Of a stretch of DNA of 64,000 bases, positions 35,968 to 45,737 are shown one piece after another. The notes under the pieces are model-generated. The model was not told where the DNA came from, did no database searches, and worked only from the letters and a program-made list of their open reading frames with translations. This stretch comes from JAOPZW01 sp963764585 (GTDB lineage Bacteria > Actinomycetota > Thermoleophilia > Solirubrobacterales > Solirubrobacteraceae), in NCBI GenBank assembly GCA_963764585.1, contig CAVXTB010000007.1, forward strand, positions 190,077 through 254,076. Direction: 5' to 3'. Position 1 is the stretch's first letter, and every line of letters starts with the position of its first letter. Made by a program: the position numbers and the translations under genes.

Positions 35968-37075
35968 CAGGAACACGAACGTCAGCTCGCGAACCGGGTC
36001 GACCATCCACATCGTGGAGCCGCTGCCGACGGCAGCGAAGGACGAGGGCGACGCCGTGTGCCCCATACAGGTCAGGAAGTGGCCTTCGCCGCGGGAGTAG
36101 CCCCCGAACAGCATGAAGTTCGCCGGGAAGTCGGGGACGTCGCGCGCCTCCTTGCTGAAGTCCCAGAACTGGTTGGTCTTCGTCCCGGTGTGGTTGCGCA
36201 CGCCGTACTCCACGATGGCCGGTGACAGGATGCGCACGCCATCACGCGTACCACCCAATCGCAGCATCTCGGCGAACTTGAAGAGGTCGCGTGTCGTGGC
36301 GAAACACCCACCGGCCGGCATCTCGGCCGTTTCGTCGATGAGGTCGTTGAACGAGTGCATGATCTCGACCTCAGCGGCGCCAGGCGCGAGGTCGGTCATG
36401 CGCACCGGCACGCGCTGGGGGTGGTCGACCTCCAGGCCGAACGATGACTCGGTCATGCCTAGCGGATGGAGGATCTCGTCGTGCAGGATGTCGCGGAAGG
36501 GTCGGCCGTCGACGCGATGAATGATCTCGCCCAGGACGGTGAAGTCCGCCCATGGGTTATAGACCACGTGCTCGCCGGGCATACCGGTCAGCGGCTGTGC
36601 GCTGACCGCGGCGGTGAGTTCGGCAGATGTTGCCGATGATCGGCCCCCATTGGTGGGGTGACGGCGGCAGGAAGCCCGACCACGTCCCGGCGGTGTGGGT
36701 GAGCAGGTGGTAGATGGTGACGCGCTGCTTGCCGCGGACCGCGAACTCGGGGATGACATCGGCGACGCGCGTGTCGAACGAGATGACGCCGCGATCGATC
36801 AGCTTGAGCACCGCGGCGGCCGTCAGCGACTTGGACGCCGACGCCAGGAAGAAGCGGTCGGCTAGCTGGGCGGGGCGACCGTTGGTGAGATCGCTGTGGC
36901 CGATCGGCTCGTGGAGGCCGATCTGGCCGCCTCGCGCGACGAGGATCACGGCGCCGTGATGCAGCCCTCGCGCGATGTCGCCGGCTACCGCAGACCGCAG
37001 GCGCTCGAGAGCGTCTGGGTCTAGACCGATCGACCGAGGATCGCTGACCGCTGTCGTTTCGAGCAACTCGCTCAT
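35887..37075 (-). pseudogene. Serine esterase/beta-lactamase family protein, one frameshift
   Basis: Starts at the ATG at 37075 (AAAGGAGAG upstream). FFLASASKSLTAAAVLKLID supplies the SxxK nucleophile-lysine pair and TIYHLLTHTAG the following conserved block. Near 36620 the frame changes and the remainder (GMPGEHVVYNPWADFTVLGE ... DLAVACAN) ends at 35887. The stitched protein of about 395 residues is a class C beta-lactamase-like esterase (EstB type). One indel separates a working gene from this one. Its promoter shares a GntR operator with the regulator gene. Confidence 0.8.
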
Positions 37076-37141
37076 GTCTCTCTCCTTTGATGCCGCGCCG
37101 GCGAGGGCTCGGTACCGGCACGGGCAATCATAGACCACAAG

Positions 37142-37152
37142 TCACCAGTTGA
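37142..37152. promoter_or_regulatory. GntR operator before the esterase gene
   Basis: TCACCAGTTGA, identical to the site at 27198, including the preceding ACCACAAG. It lies in the divergent region between 37075 and 37272. Confidence 0.65.
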
Positions 37153-37258
37153 CTATGTTTGGCTTGAGATGCCGCTGGGTCGGCGCCGACCACGTACGAG
37201 AGTTCGCCCGGCGCACCTACGAAGAGCACGGAGACTCAACGTACAGGAAGACCTAAGG

Positions 37259-37269
37259 TAACCTGGTCA
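37259..37269. promoter_or_regulatory. GntR operator at its own start
   Basis: TAACCTGGTCA, two changes from the palindrome, ending three bases before the ATG at 37272. It would allow autoregulation. Confidence 0.5.
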
Positions 37270-37271
37270 AT

Positions 37272-38117
37272 ATGGCGACGCACAGTGGAGGTCAGGCAGC
37301 GAGGGACGATGCGGGGGCACCCGGCCCCTCGCCCGTGCGCGGCCGCAGCAAGGTGACCGACGAGATCATCGAATCTCTTCGCCAGGACATCGTGACCCAC
37401 CGGCTGAAGGCAGGCGAGCGGCTCCCCAACGAACGCGAGCTCGCGCAGCATTTCGGCGTCAGCCAGCCGACGATCCGCGAAGCGGTCCGGGCGCTGGACG
37501 TCATGGGTCTGATCCACGTGCGTCACGGCAGCGGCGCCTACGTGCGCGGCGACAGCGCCTACCTCGCTGCGACCGCGCTACAGACGTTGCTGCAGATCGA
37601 GCAGGTCAGCATCATCGAGGCCCTCGACGTGCGGGAGCTGCTCGGACGGGAGACCGCGCGGACCGCCGCTCGCACCGCGACCAATGAGGACATCGCGGAG
37701 CTCGAGCAGCGCCTCGAGGAGCTGGGCAAGATCGACGCCCGCAGCACCATCGAAGCCCTGATCGAACGACTCGCCGGGTTTCAGCTGGCCATCTCCTCGG
37801 CGACGCACAACCCGCTGCTCTACGCGCTGGAGGCGTTCCTCGTGAACCTCTTGCTCCAGCTCCAGATCAGCGCGCTGAGCAAGCGGGGCGTCAAGTACTG
37901 GCTCGAGCGCTCGCGCGAGTTCCAGAACGACCGGCGCAAGGTTGTCGACGCCATCCGCGAGCGCGACGGTCAGCGGGCGTTCGAGGCGATGGAGAACTAC
38001 CTCGAGCACCAGCGGCGGATCTTCGCCTCGGACAAGGAGCTGTTGGCCATGCGTCTGTCGGACCCCAAGGCCGTGCTCGCAGTCGCTGACATCGTGTCGG
38101 TGGCTCGCGCGGGCTGA
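37272..38117 (+). CDS. FadR-subfamily GntR transcriptional regulator
   Basis: 281 residues. The N-terminal winged helix is textbook GntR: IIESLRQDIVTHRLKAGERL, ELAQHFGVSQPTIREAVRAL, VRHGSGAYV. The C-terminal 180 residues are the all-helical FCD effector domain (LDVRELLGRETARTAARTAT ... ISSATHNPLL ... FEAMENYLEHQRRIF), which usually binds a small acid through a metal. The binding sites it should recognise recur at every promoter of the island (27198, 28929, 28986, 37142, 37259), so it is the local, probably ligand-relieved, repressor. Confidence 0.92.
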   Translation: MATHSGGQAARDDAGAPGPSPVRGRSKVTDEIIESLRQDIVTHRLKAGERLPNERELAQHFGVSQPTIREAVRALDVMGLIHVRHGSGAYVRGDSAYLAATALQTLLQIEQVSIIEALDVRELLGRETARTAARTATNEDIAELEQRLEELGKIDARSTIEALIERLAGFQLAISSATHNPLLYALEAFLVNLLLQLQISALSKRGVKYWLERSREFQNDRRKVVDAIRERDGQRAFEAMENYLEHQRRIFASDKELLAMRLSDPKAVLAVADIVSVARAG

Positions 38118-38170
38118 CGCTCATCACTCTGCCGACTTGAGGAACCAGCCGATTGCAGTGCCCTGCGCGA

Positions 38171-38194
38171 TGGCGAGACCCGGACTCGAACCGG
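38171..38194 (-). other. Partial tRNA-Phe repeat (acceptor and part of T arm)
   Basis: The first 24 bases of the 47-base repeat, broken off inside the T stem, 49 bases before the full copy at 38244. It looks like a remnant of one further insertion or a local duplication. Confidence 0.65.
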
Positions 38195-38243
38195 TCTGGA
38201 CGGGTGTCCCCGGTCGGGGGCATGGATGCCGTGACCGCGGCGA

Positions 38244-38290
38244 TGGCGAGACCCGGACTCGAACCGGGGACACCACGATTTTCAGTCGTG
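38244..38290 (-). repeat. tRNA-Phe(GAA) 3'-half direct repeat
   Basis: Same 47 bases as 53587-53633 and one base different from 26786-26832: anticodon loop CTGAAAA, T arm and 3' acceptor on the minus strand, no 5' half. It marks the right edge of the catabolic island. Confidence 0.88.
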
Positions 38291-38397
38291 CTGTCCCGGT
38301 ACCTGAATCCGGCCTATTTCCAGGGAATTTTCTCGCTCTCGCAACGTCTGCGGGGTCTGCGTTTTCCCGGACTTTGCGTCCGTTTGCCGGGCGTTAC

Positions 38398-38425
38398 GGC
38401 AGACGGCCGGGCCCGTCTGCCTTTT
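38398..38425 (+). terminator. Intrinsic terminator in the att-linked repeat
   Basis: GGCAGACGG and CCGTCTGCC pair perfectly over nine bases around a short GC loop, followed by TTTT. Confidence 0.75.
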
Positions 38426-38876
38426 CGTTGGGCCGGCGAGCTGCTCCTGCGCTCGGCCACCGCGGTGGCGATCGCTCTGCTACCACCGAGCTGCCTCGCA
38501 GGTCCGCCTACGAGCGCGTCTGCCGCTCGAACTCCTGGAGCTTCGCGAGGCCGGCGGCGAGCTCCTGCCGCCCGGGAGAGCTCGCGCTTGCGCCTGGCAG
38601 GCGCATGGCCGCTGCTGGGCTGGTCGGCTGGCATCTCGCCGCTGCGGGCCAGAAGTGATGCACGAAGCCAGCACGGCGCGCGACTCCTAACCGTCGGGGC
38701 CGGTTTCTCGACGGCCCTGGCAGGGATGGCCGCTACCTCAGCGACGAGCGCCTCAGCGAGCACGACATCGTCGAGGCGGCGCGGGCCGCTCGAGCCGAGC
38801 TACGGATCAGAGATCGCGCCGAGGCGTAGCGGGGCCGCCGATCAGACCGAGTTGTAGGCCCGGAGGGCCGTCGCGT
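38426..38876. other. Stretch without an intact gene
   Basis: Only a possible C-terminal fragment is visible on the plus strand: GRYLSDERLSEHDIVEAARA and the residues after it, stopping near 38829. No start or upstream partner is recognisable. The rest shows no feature. Confidence 0.4.
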
Positions 38877-41077
38877 TCAACGGATTTGGATTGTCCCCAT
38901 GATCGGGGTGGCAACCGGGCCCTTGCCCACGAGGCGAGCGACGCTGAGCACATAGCGCCCGGGCCTCAGCAAAGCGCGCCGGATCCGGTTGCCGGTCGCG
39001 CACCGCAGGACTCCAAGCACCGGCGCTCGCAGAATCGACGCGCGGCCGACGGAGCTCCAGCGGTGGCCGAGTAACTCGGAACATTGCGTACGCGTCGTGG
39101 CGCGACTGAGTATCAGCCGGAAGCGCCCAGCGGCGAGTCCTCGCACGGGAAGGCTCACGGTCGAACCTCGATGGGTCGCGGGCAGCGCGCGCACCCGGAG
39201 CTTTGGAGCGGGGTTCACGCGGGCCGGGGCGATCAGGGCTGATCCGGCCAGTCCGTAGCCGCCGTTCAACCGGGCCAGAAGGATGTTCGCGATCGCATTC
39301 TGTCCGAGCGTGTTCGCGTGCCAAGCTCCGTTGCTGCTGCCCTCATGATCATTCGATTCTATGCCGGTGACAATCCACCGGCTGGCGTTGGCACAGATAC
39401 CATGGCCGTCGAAGGCGCTCTGCACGCCACTGACGAACTGCCAGCCGTGCGCTGCCGCCGCGCCCGCCACGGTCGCGTTAAGCGGGGCGACAAGGGCGTC
39501 GTGGCCGTAGCGGCGGGCTCTCGACGACGGGGCGAGCGGCGGGATCCCCGGTGCGGGCTGGTCGGCTTTGCAGAATGGGGAATACGGTCCGCCCAAGGCA
39601 GGCGGAAAATCGTCACGCGTCGCGTCCCAGTACTCGGTGAGATAGACGCTGCTGGGTGCGAGCCCCATCTGCGCGAATCGGGCCGCCATCTGATCGAGCG
39701 AGCCGGCAACAGGCGTAGCCGTTGTTGAACCGGGTCCACGTATTGGGGGCGCAGACACGCGTCGCCGATCGGGTTGTATGTGGGCTTGAACAGGTTGACC
39801 ACGGTGTTCGGGCGGTAGCAGAGCTTCACGAGGTCTGACCATGCCATGTCGTTGGCGCCGATCGTGATCAGCACCGCGTCTGGTTTGCGACCTGCCTCGG
39901 AGATCAGCGTTTGGAGTTGATCAGCCTGCGGCGGGATCGGCTTATGGCAGTTCGGAGGAACGCGTCCAGCTGCCTCGTCGCACATCAAGGGGGGTACACC
40001 CGGGATATTGGTCGGCTTGTTCTCGCCGTCGTATGGCGTAAGAATCCCGCCGTTACCGACGTCGTCGGCAGTCACAGTTGTGCCCGCTGGGAATCCAAGG
40101 GCCCGGCGGCTAACGGCGATGGTGTTTGCGCCCGGGCCGAGGGTAAAAACCGAGCCCACGACGAGTTTGCGGGCGCCGGCTTGAAGTTCGTACAGCCGCG
40201 ACGCCGTGAAAGGGTATGGGCCGTTACTGGGCGTCAGCGTCAAGCATGCAAGGCGACCGCAGGGCCGTGGCGCGGCTGCCAGCTTGAACGTGGCCGTGTT
40301 GTCGGTGATGCTCGCCCCTGAGCAGGCGAGATGCCAGAAGGTGACTGACGTCTGTTCGTCGGGGTGATCCTGCCGGCCGTCTTGGATGCGGGTCGCGGCA
40401 ACTGCAGACGCTGCTCGGGCGCTGCGATCGCATCGGGCGCCATCCCCGAAGTCGGGGTGATTCGTGTAGCCCTCGGCCCACAGCCCGTGAGCCCCGCCCC
40501 CCGCGTCGTTGGCGTTCACCTCCGGGGCTCCTTCGCCGGACGCAGCCGAGTCGCCGAGCGATGCGATCAGCAGGTCACGGAAGCGGATCGTCTTCGATGT
40601 GGACGTTGCTCGTCCTGCTTGGTTGGTGACAGTGAGCGTGACGGTCCAGGTCGTCCACGCGCCGATGAGATGGCGAGGCCACGATGTCTGGCAGGTTCCA
40701 GGCATCTTCCAGGTCGCCGTTCCGTCGCTGACCGTCCAGTCGTACGCTCGTAACGGCTGCTCGCTGCCACTGGACGACAAACAGCCGTTGAAGCTCACGG
40801 AGTCGCCGGTGTCGGTCCGCAAGGTCTCACGCGATATGCCTGGCCGCGAACCGTCGCGGGTGGGCAGTCGGGTCGGCAGACCCCACACGAACTTCGCGCG
40901 AAACGCGGCGGTGCCGGTGCCGGTGTCGTCTCTGCATCCGTGCGGCGTCCAGATCTGCCCGTCCGGGCAGGTCGGCGGCGGCAACGCGGAAGCGGGCGTG
41001 CTACTGAATCCGAAACCCAGGGCCAGCGCGGCCGCAACAGCGATCGTTTGAGCCTTCGTCAGTAGCTGCTGGGTCAT
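38877..41077 (-). pseudogene. Secreted SGNH/GDSL hydrolase with PKD-like domain, one frameshift
   Basis: ATG at 41077. A Sec signal peptide (TIAVAAALALGFGFSSTPAS-ALPP) is followed by CPDGQIWTPHGC, a PKD-like segment (SFNGCLSSSGSEQPLRAYDW), the SGNH block I IASLGDSAASGEG with the catalytic Ser, block III LITIGANDMAWSD and, after a frame change near 39710-39740, a block V region GAWHANTLGQNAIA with the catalytic His. A beta-rich tail ends at 38877. The stitched protein is about 730 residues and would be an extracellular esterase or lipase. A single indel accounts for the break. The leader is shared with the gene at 41614. Confidence 0.8.
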
Positions 41078-41089
41078 GTCGATTCCTCT

Positions 41090-41165
41090 CGCGGTCAAAC
41101 AAGATATGCGCCGCGTAGCTAGGGCTGCCAAGAGCCTTCAGGGATATTTCGTCACCTCAAACCAC
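41090..41165 (-). promoter_or_regulatory. Duplicated leader element, copy before the SGNH gene
   Basis: On the minus strand: GTGGTTTGAGGTGACGA, then GGCTCTTGGCAGCC (a small hairpin) and AGCTACGCGGCGCA, ending shortly before the ribosome site. The same ordered blocks precede the gene at 41614. Confidence 0.6.
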
Positions 41166-41254
41166 GGCGGGGGTCAGTACTTACAGAGACAGCCGGTGGC
41201 CGGCCGGAAACAGAAGGCGACCCGAGGTGTCGCCTTCCGCTTCATCGCTGACCG

Positions 41255-41614
41255 TCAGTTGTCCGGCGGCTCCAGCACCACCTTCACGGCGGCGTTGTTG
41301 CCACTGATGTCCGTGTGGGTCTGTGTGTAGCCGGCCGGGAGGTCGACTCTGAAGCCGTTGGAGCCGAAGTAGGGGTCGTCCCAGTAGACCCTCACGTCGC
41401 CCGCATCAGACCCATACAGAACCCAGCCCTCGGTTCCTGTCCCGAAGCCGTCGGACTCGCTCTGCCAAGCGGCCGTCTTGCCGGGACCGATTTCCTCGGG
41501 CGGCACGTCCTTCTCGCCGTTGCTCCACTCGCCGTGGTCGAGGTGGAGGTCCTTGCGATGCAAGTCAAGGTCGGTGAGATTGCGCAGCCTGATCGCAAAC
41601 GATCTAACAGCCAT
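41255..41614 (-). CDS. Aegerolysin/ET79-like small secreted-type protein
   Basis: 119 residues from the ATG at 41614 (AAGGGAG upstream). The pattern FAIRLRNLTDLDLHRKDLHL, HGEWSNGEKDVPPEEIGPG, AWQSESDGFGTGTEGWVLY matches the beta-sandwich of aegerolysins and related insect-active crystal proteins, which bind membrane lipids. No signal peptide is visible, also common in that family. The longer open frame upstream is unlikely to be translated. It may act with the SGNH hydrolase, since both genes share the duplicated leader. Confidence 0.7.
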   Translation of the reverse strand: MAVRSFAIRLRNLTDLDLHRKDLHLDHGEWSNGEKDVPPEEIGPGKTAAWQSESDGFGTGTEGWVLYGSDAGDVRVYWDDPYFGSNGFRVDLPAGYTQTHTDISGNNAAVKVVLEPPDN

Positions 41615-41636
41615 GAGCGGACTCCCTTCTGGTGAT

Positions 41637-41710
41637 AAGAGGTGGCTGCAAAGATGCTGCGCCGCATAGCTCAGGCTGCCAAGCCGCCCTAGGGTTAGCT
41701 CGTCACACCT
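41637..41710 (-). promoter_or_regulatory. Duplicated leader element, copy before the aegerolysin-like gene
   Basis: Minus strand blocks GTGGTTGAGGTGTGACGAG, GGCTTGGCAGCC and AGCTATGCGGCGCA, in the same order and spacing as at 41090-41165. It could be a promoter with operator or a structured RNA leader. Confidence 0.6.
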
Positions 41711-42246
41711 CAACCACCAGATTGCAAGCGGCGACCGACGCAGCCCCAGTGGGTGGTTCGTTCCGTCCGCGATGCAGGCGGAGTACGATCAAAGGCGCGG
41801 GTCGCTCCGATGATCGCCAGCGCGGCGGGAGAGGGTCCGCGCGATCCTCCGCGCCGCCGCGCGGCAAGCGGGGGGCGCGCGGTCGCGGAAGGCCCGGAAG
41901 GCTGCCGTGCCGGCCGCTCACGTGGTCGATTCGGACGAAGCCATCTTACGGCTCCGGGAGCGGACGGCCCCGACCGCCTGGCCCTGTGATCGCCCGCCGA
42001 GCCCGGAGTGACCACCGCTGGTCGCCGGGGTTCGCGGGCCAAGCTCAGGCTCAGTCTGGAAGACCATTCGCAACGAGATCGATCCATTTGGCCGATGTGG
42101 GGCAGATCCCGATTGAGAGGCTGCGTGCGCGTCGGTGCAACGAGACACCCTCCGGGACTCAAGCCAAGGCGGACAAGTCATCAAGAAGACTCGCACCGCG
42201 CATAAGGCCTCTGATCTGGTGAAACTGCTCGCAAGGTATGTGGGAT
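41711..42246. other. Stretch without a recognisable gene
   Basis: Open frames in several directions, none with family resemblance. GC-rich and probably non-coding or decayed. Confidence 0.45.
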
Positions 42247-42270
42247 AAAGGCGCATGCGTACGCCTTTTT
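42247..42270 (+). terminator. Intrinsic terminator
   Basis: AAAGGCG and CGCCTTT pair around an eight-base loop and run into TTTTT. No intact gene precedes it on the plus strand. Confidence 0.7.
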
Positions 42271-42309
42271 GGAGCTTGCCGTGGCCAAAGACGTAGAACC
42301 ACTCGAAGG

Positions 42310-42861
42310 GCAAAAAGCAGGGAGGAACTCGTCGCCCGCTCGCGCGACCACGGCGCGAACATGCGCCCGCGGCGACTGGCCGCCGAGCCGCCGGCGCGAC
42401 GGTCCGCCCAGGTCGAGACCGAGATCGGCGAGCCCGCAGTGGAGGCCGTCGGGCAGCTCCTCACCGACTGCATACGAGTGGTCGCGGCAACCGCGGCCTC
42501 AAACGCCATCGGCATGCGTGCCGAGGTGCTCGCGATCACCGATGCCACGTATGCCACCAGGCCAAGCTCATCCCCGGACCTGACCACGACCCCGAGCGCT
42601 TCGAGCGTGGCACACCGCCCTTCCAGCTGCTCACCGGCGTGCCCGCCGCTATCGAACTGGCTGGCGGGACCGACTGCACGCCCCGGGCGACTGGCGCACC
42701 GCCCGGTTCGCCACCTCAACGCGATCCAGCAGCGACGACTGCACCACCTCCTCGAACGGCTCCTGACCGGCTCGACGCCATCGACGCCCGTGCGGCTACT
42801 CGGGGCGCCATGCCGGCGCACCTCGATTTGTGTCCTTGCTCTCCTGGGCTGCGACCCATGA
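42310..42861 (+). pseudogene. Remnant of a class V aminotransferase (cysteine desulfurase-like)
   Basis: Readable pieces in changing frames: TDCIRVVAATAASNAIGMRA with EVLAITDATYATR (the strand before the PLP-lysine region), then PERFERGTPPFQLLTGVPAA, and HHLLERLLTGSTPSTPVRLL with RRTSICVLAL at the end. The order matches the C-terminal half of cysteine desulfurase-like proteins. The stretch that should carry the Schiff-base lysine (between ATYA and PGPDHDPERFE) is deleted, so the remnant cannot be active whatever the quality of the sequence. Confidence 0.7.
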
Positions 42862-43064
42862 TCGACACCGGCTCGCCCGCTTGCGGGCGAGCCCGCGAGC
42901 GCCTCACCCACCCAGGGCCCGCCGCCTCCGGGCGGTGAGGCCCCAGTGTCGTCCGTGGCGGGATAGCGACCCCTCTCGCTCGGAGGCCCCGAGGTGTGGA
43001 GAGTCATCCCTCGGGTGGGTTGCTCCCGGGGTGCTGAAGGTGGGAAGCTCGCGTCGGGAAAGCC

Positions 43065-43783
43065 ATGACCGAGCTCGACGCCATCCGCGGCACTGGCGAT
43101 GCCCGCACGACTGAGTCGCCGATCCCGACGCCCGTCGGATCTCAAGGCGGTCATCGAAGCCGAGCGCGCCGGGATTCCCTTCGTGCATTGGCGTGCGGGA
43201 CGGCGATCAGCAGCTGAGGCTGCTCCGCGACCGAGCCCCAGCGGCTCACCGTCGGGCCGGCGGCCGGACTCCGACATCGCGCTGGGCGCCGACGCGGAAG
43301 TCTCGCGGGCGCACGCACTGCTCGAGCTGGTGGGCGGGCAGTGGACCGTCGTCGACGACGGGCTTTCGCGCAACGGGACGTTCGTCAACGGCAGTCGCGT
43401 CCACGGCCGCCAGGCGTTACACGACCGCGACCGCCTGTGCTTCGGGCAGACGCAGGTCATCTTCCGCGAGCCGCCCTGATCCGGAGCACGCGGCCTCGAC
43501 AGCGCAGGTGCCGGCCAACCCGCGGCCGCGACGCTGTCGGAGACGCAGACGAAAGGTCCTCGTCGCGCTCTGCCGTCCGGTGAACGACTCGACGGCGGCG
43601 ACGCCCGCGACCAATCGTCAGATCGCCGACGAAGGTGTTTCTCAGCGTCGACGCCGTCAAGGCTCATCTGCGCGTCCTGTTCGATCGCTTCGGCGCTGGG
43701 CGAGCTGCCGCAGAACGAGAAGCGCGCGCGGCTCGCGGCCGCAGGTCCTCCTCGACGGCGTGCTCAAGCCGCACGACTTCTGA
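43065..43783 (+). pseudogene. FHA-domain protein with C-terminal HTH, multiply frameshifted
   Basis: Starts at the ATG at 43065. The FHA core RRPDSDIALGADAEVSRAHA with DDGLSRNGTFVNG contains the phosphothreonine-binding SRxH and N residues. After it come VLVALCRPVNDSTAATPATN and FLSVDAVKAHLRVLFDRFG, a winged-helix output module, ending GVLKPHDF at 43783. At least four single-base frame changes are needed. Proteins of this layout are candidate phosphothreonine readers for the neighbouring PknG-type kinase. The 3' end overlaps the convergent FHA gene by 20 bases. Confidence 0.72.
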
Positions 43784-44448
43784 GCGCCAGCGTGATCGTG
43801 GTCCAGGCGCCGACGTGGACCTCGATCGCCGTCGCGCAAGCGGGACTTCGAGATGCGGCGGGATCGGGTCGTTGTCGTCGTTGATCGTCGTCCCGTTGCT
43901 GGAGCGCTCGTCGACGATCGCCCACGCGCCGTCCGGTGCGCGGACGAGCGTTGCGTGCAGGCGCGACACCGCCGGGTCGCCGAGCTCGATCTCAGGCGCG
44001 TCCTCGCCGGGACGGGCGCCGGCGGCCGATGCGAACGCGGGCCGCGGCGAGAACCACCGTCCGTGCCGCTTCGCCGTGCGGGAAGGCCAACCCGTCGGGG
44101 GCCATCGCGCTCGAAGTACGCGCGGTCGGGCGCGACCTCCGCCGCCCATGCGGGCGGCGAAGCATCGGCGGAGGGGGACGCGCGCGTCGGAGGGCGCGGG
44201 AGCAGCGGGTTGCGCGAGATCGAAGCCGCAGGTCTCGCAGAAGCGGTCGTGGCCCGTCGCGCGGCGCCCCGCACTGCGGGCACGGCGGGCTCGCCGGAGA
44301 CGCGCTCGTGACCGGCGTCGCGCTCGTGTCGGCGGGCGCCGCGTTTTCCTGCGGCGGCGATGGCGGGCGCGGCATCGATGCGCGCTCCGCACTGGTCGCA
44401 GTAGTCCGCCGTCGCCGAGTGGTGGCCGGCGGGGCACGTCGCGCTCAT
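43764..44448 (-). pseudogene. Zinc-ribbon FHA protein, last gene of the glnX-pknG operon, frameshifted
   Basis: Begins MSATCPAGHHSATADYCDQC, a zinc ribbon. The FHA core ELGDPAVSRLHATLVRAPDG, then DERSSNGTTIND, is clear in one frame, and the end VHVGAWTTITLALRSRAA in another. It starts with an ATGA overlap on the vWA gene. It is a likely substrate or reader of PknG phosphorylation, comparable in role to GarA of mycobacteria; that comparison is inference. Frame changes occur at several points. Confidence 0.7.
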
Positions 44449-45737
44449 GGGGCTTCGCTGTGGAGCCGGACCGTCTTCGTCGAGCGCGTGTCGAGCGACA
44501 TCTCGTCGACCTCCTCGACGTGGCGCTTGAGCCGCACCGTGCCGATCGCGGGATCGTCGACCTCGACGACGCGTCGCAGGAGCTTGAGCGTCCCGTCGTT
44601 GCCGCCGGCTGGCCGCCAGCTGCACGGCGCGGCCGAGCTTGAGCGTCGCCTCCGCCTCGTCGCCCGCGCGGCGCGCCTCCAGACCCTCCTGGATGACCTC
44701 GGCCAGCTCCGCCTGGCCGGTGTAGTGCGCGACCTCGCGGCTGATGCGCGTGGAGAGCGCGGTCTCGTCCGTCCAGACGGCGCGGATGAGCGCCTGCGTG
44801 ACCGCCTCGCCGTCGACGACGAGGCTCACGCGCCCGGCGAGGACCTCGTCGCCCGACCTCGCGCGCGGCGACCCGGACGCTGACGTGGTAGTCGCGCGAC
44901 TCGTCGCCCCAGGCCCCCGTCGGATAGTCGACGGTACGCGCGTCGACCGGGACCGCGCGGTCGGTCAGGTCCTCGATCGCCGGCGCGACCTGCTTGACGA
45001 AGGTCGACCGCCGCGCCCTGCGGCGTCCACAGCCGCAGCGCGACGTCGGCGGTGCCACGCGCCATCGCGCGCTCGATCATCGCCTGGAAGTCGGCGACCA
45101 TGTCCTCGGGCTGGGCGATGATGTCGACCGAGCCCAGCAGGGCCGAGGCGATCCGGCGCAGCTCCGCGACCTCCCAGTCGGTGCCCGACGCCGCGGCAGT
45201 CGCACTGGAAGCTGGCCCTGGCACGCGGCGAGGACGCCGCTCGAGCTCCTCGGCGGTCTCGTGCTGGTTCTGGCCGTCGGTGAGCAGGATCGCGTGGCGC
45301 AGGCCGGCCGGCGTGGCCGTCGAAGAGCTGCCGCGCAAGCGTCAGCCAGGTCCCGATCGCGGTGCCCCCCGAGGGCACGATGTCGGCGACCGCCGCCTTC
45401 GCGTGCGCCCGGGTCTCGGCGGACGCGGGAGCGAGCACGCCGCTGCTCGGGAAGACCGCGCGGGCCTCCTCCGTGCCGGCGATGACGCCGAAGGGGACGC
45501 CATCGCGGATCGCGTCGATGGCCGCCGCGGTGGCCTGCTTGGCGGCCTTGAGCTTGCCGGAGGGACTGACCATCGAGCCCGACGCGTCGACGATCACGAT
45601 CTCGGCCGCCGCGGCGCGCGCCGGTCCTCGCGAAGCGCTCCGCGCCGATCGCCGTGACGGTGACGATGGCGTCGACGTCGGTCGCGCCGAGCGGCGAGGA
45701 ACTCGTTCTGGTAGACGTCGGCGGTGAAGCGGCTCAT
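44445..45737 (-). pseudogene. VWA-domain protein of the pknG operon, frameshifted
   Basis: MSRFTADVYQNEFL at the ATG (45737), then AAAEIVIVDASGSMVSPSGK, the MIDAS DxSxS motif of a von Willebrand A domain. Further pieces read VFPSSGVLAPASAETRAHAK, GGTAIGTWLTLARQL and RIASALLGSVDIIAQPEDMV. It ends KTVRLHSEAP. Such VWA proteins accompany PP2C and FHA genes in actinobacterial kinase operons; the partner bound is unknown. Several single-base frame changes are needed to read it. Confidence 0.7.

Noticed and set aside
38153..38857. Long plus-strand open frame of 234 codons
   Set aside because: It runs through the tRNA-Phe repeats and the terminator hairpin and has no family resemblance; a chance frame in GC-rich DNA.
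41090..41710. A c-di-GMP or other known riboswitch in the duplicated leaders
   Set aside because: Fragments such as GCAAAG and TAGC...GCTGCC on the plus strand recall the c-di-GMP class I aptamer, but they are on the wrong strand for the genes and the GNRA-loop arm is missing.
42238..43667. Long open frame of 502 codons on the minus strand
   Set aside because: It is antisense to the recognisable aminotransferase remnant and FHA gene and is arginine/serine-rich low-complexity sequence, the usual shadow in high-GC DNA.
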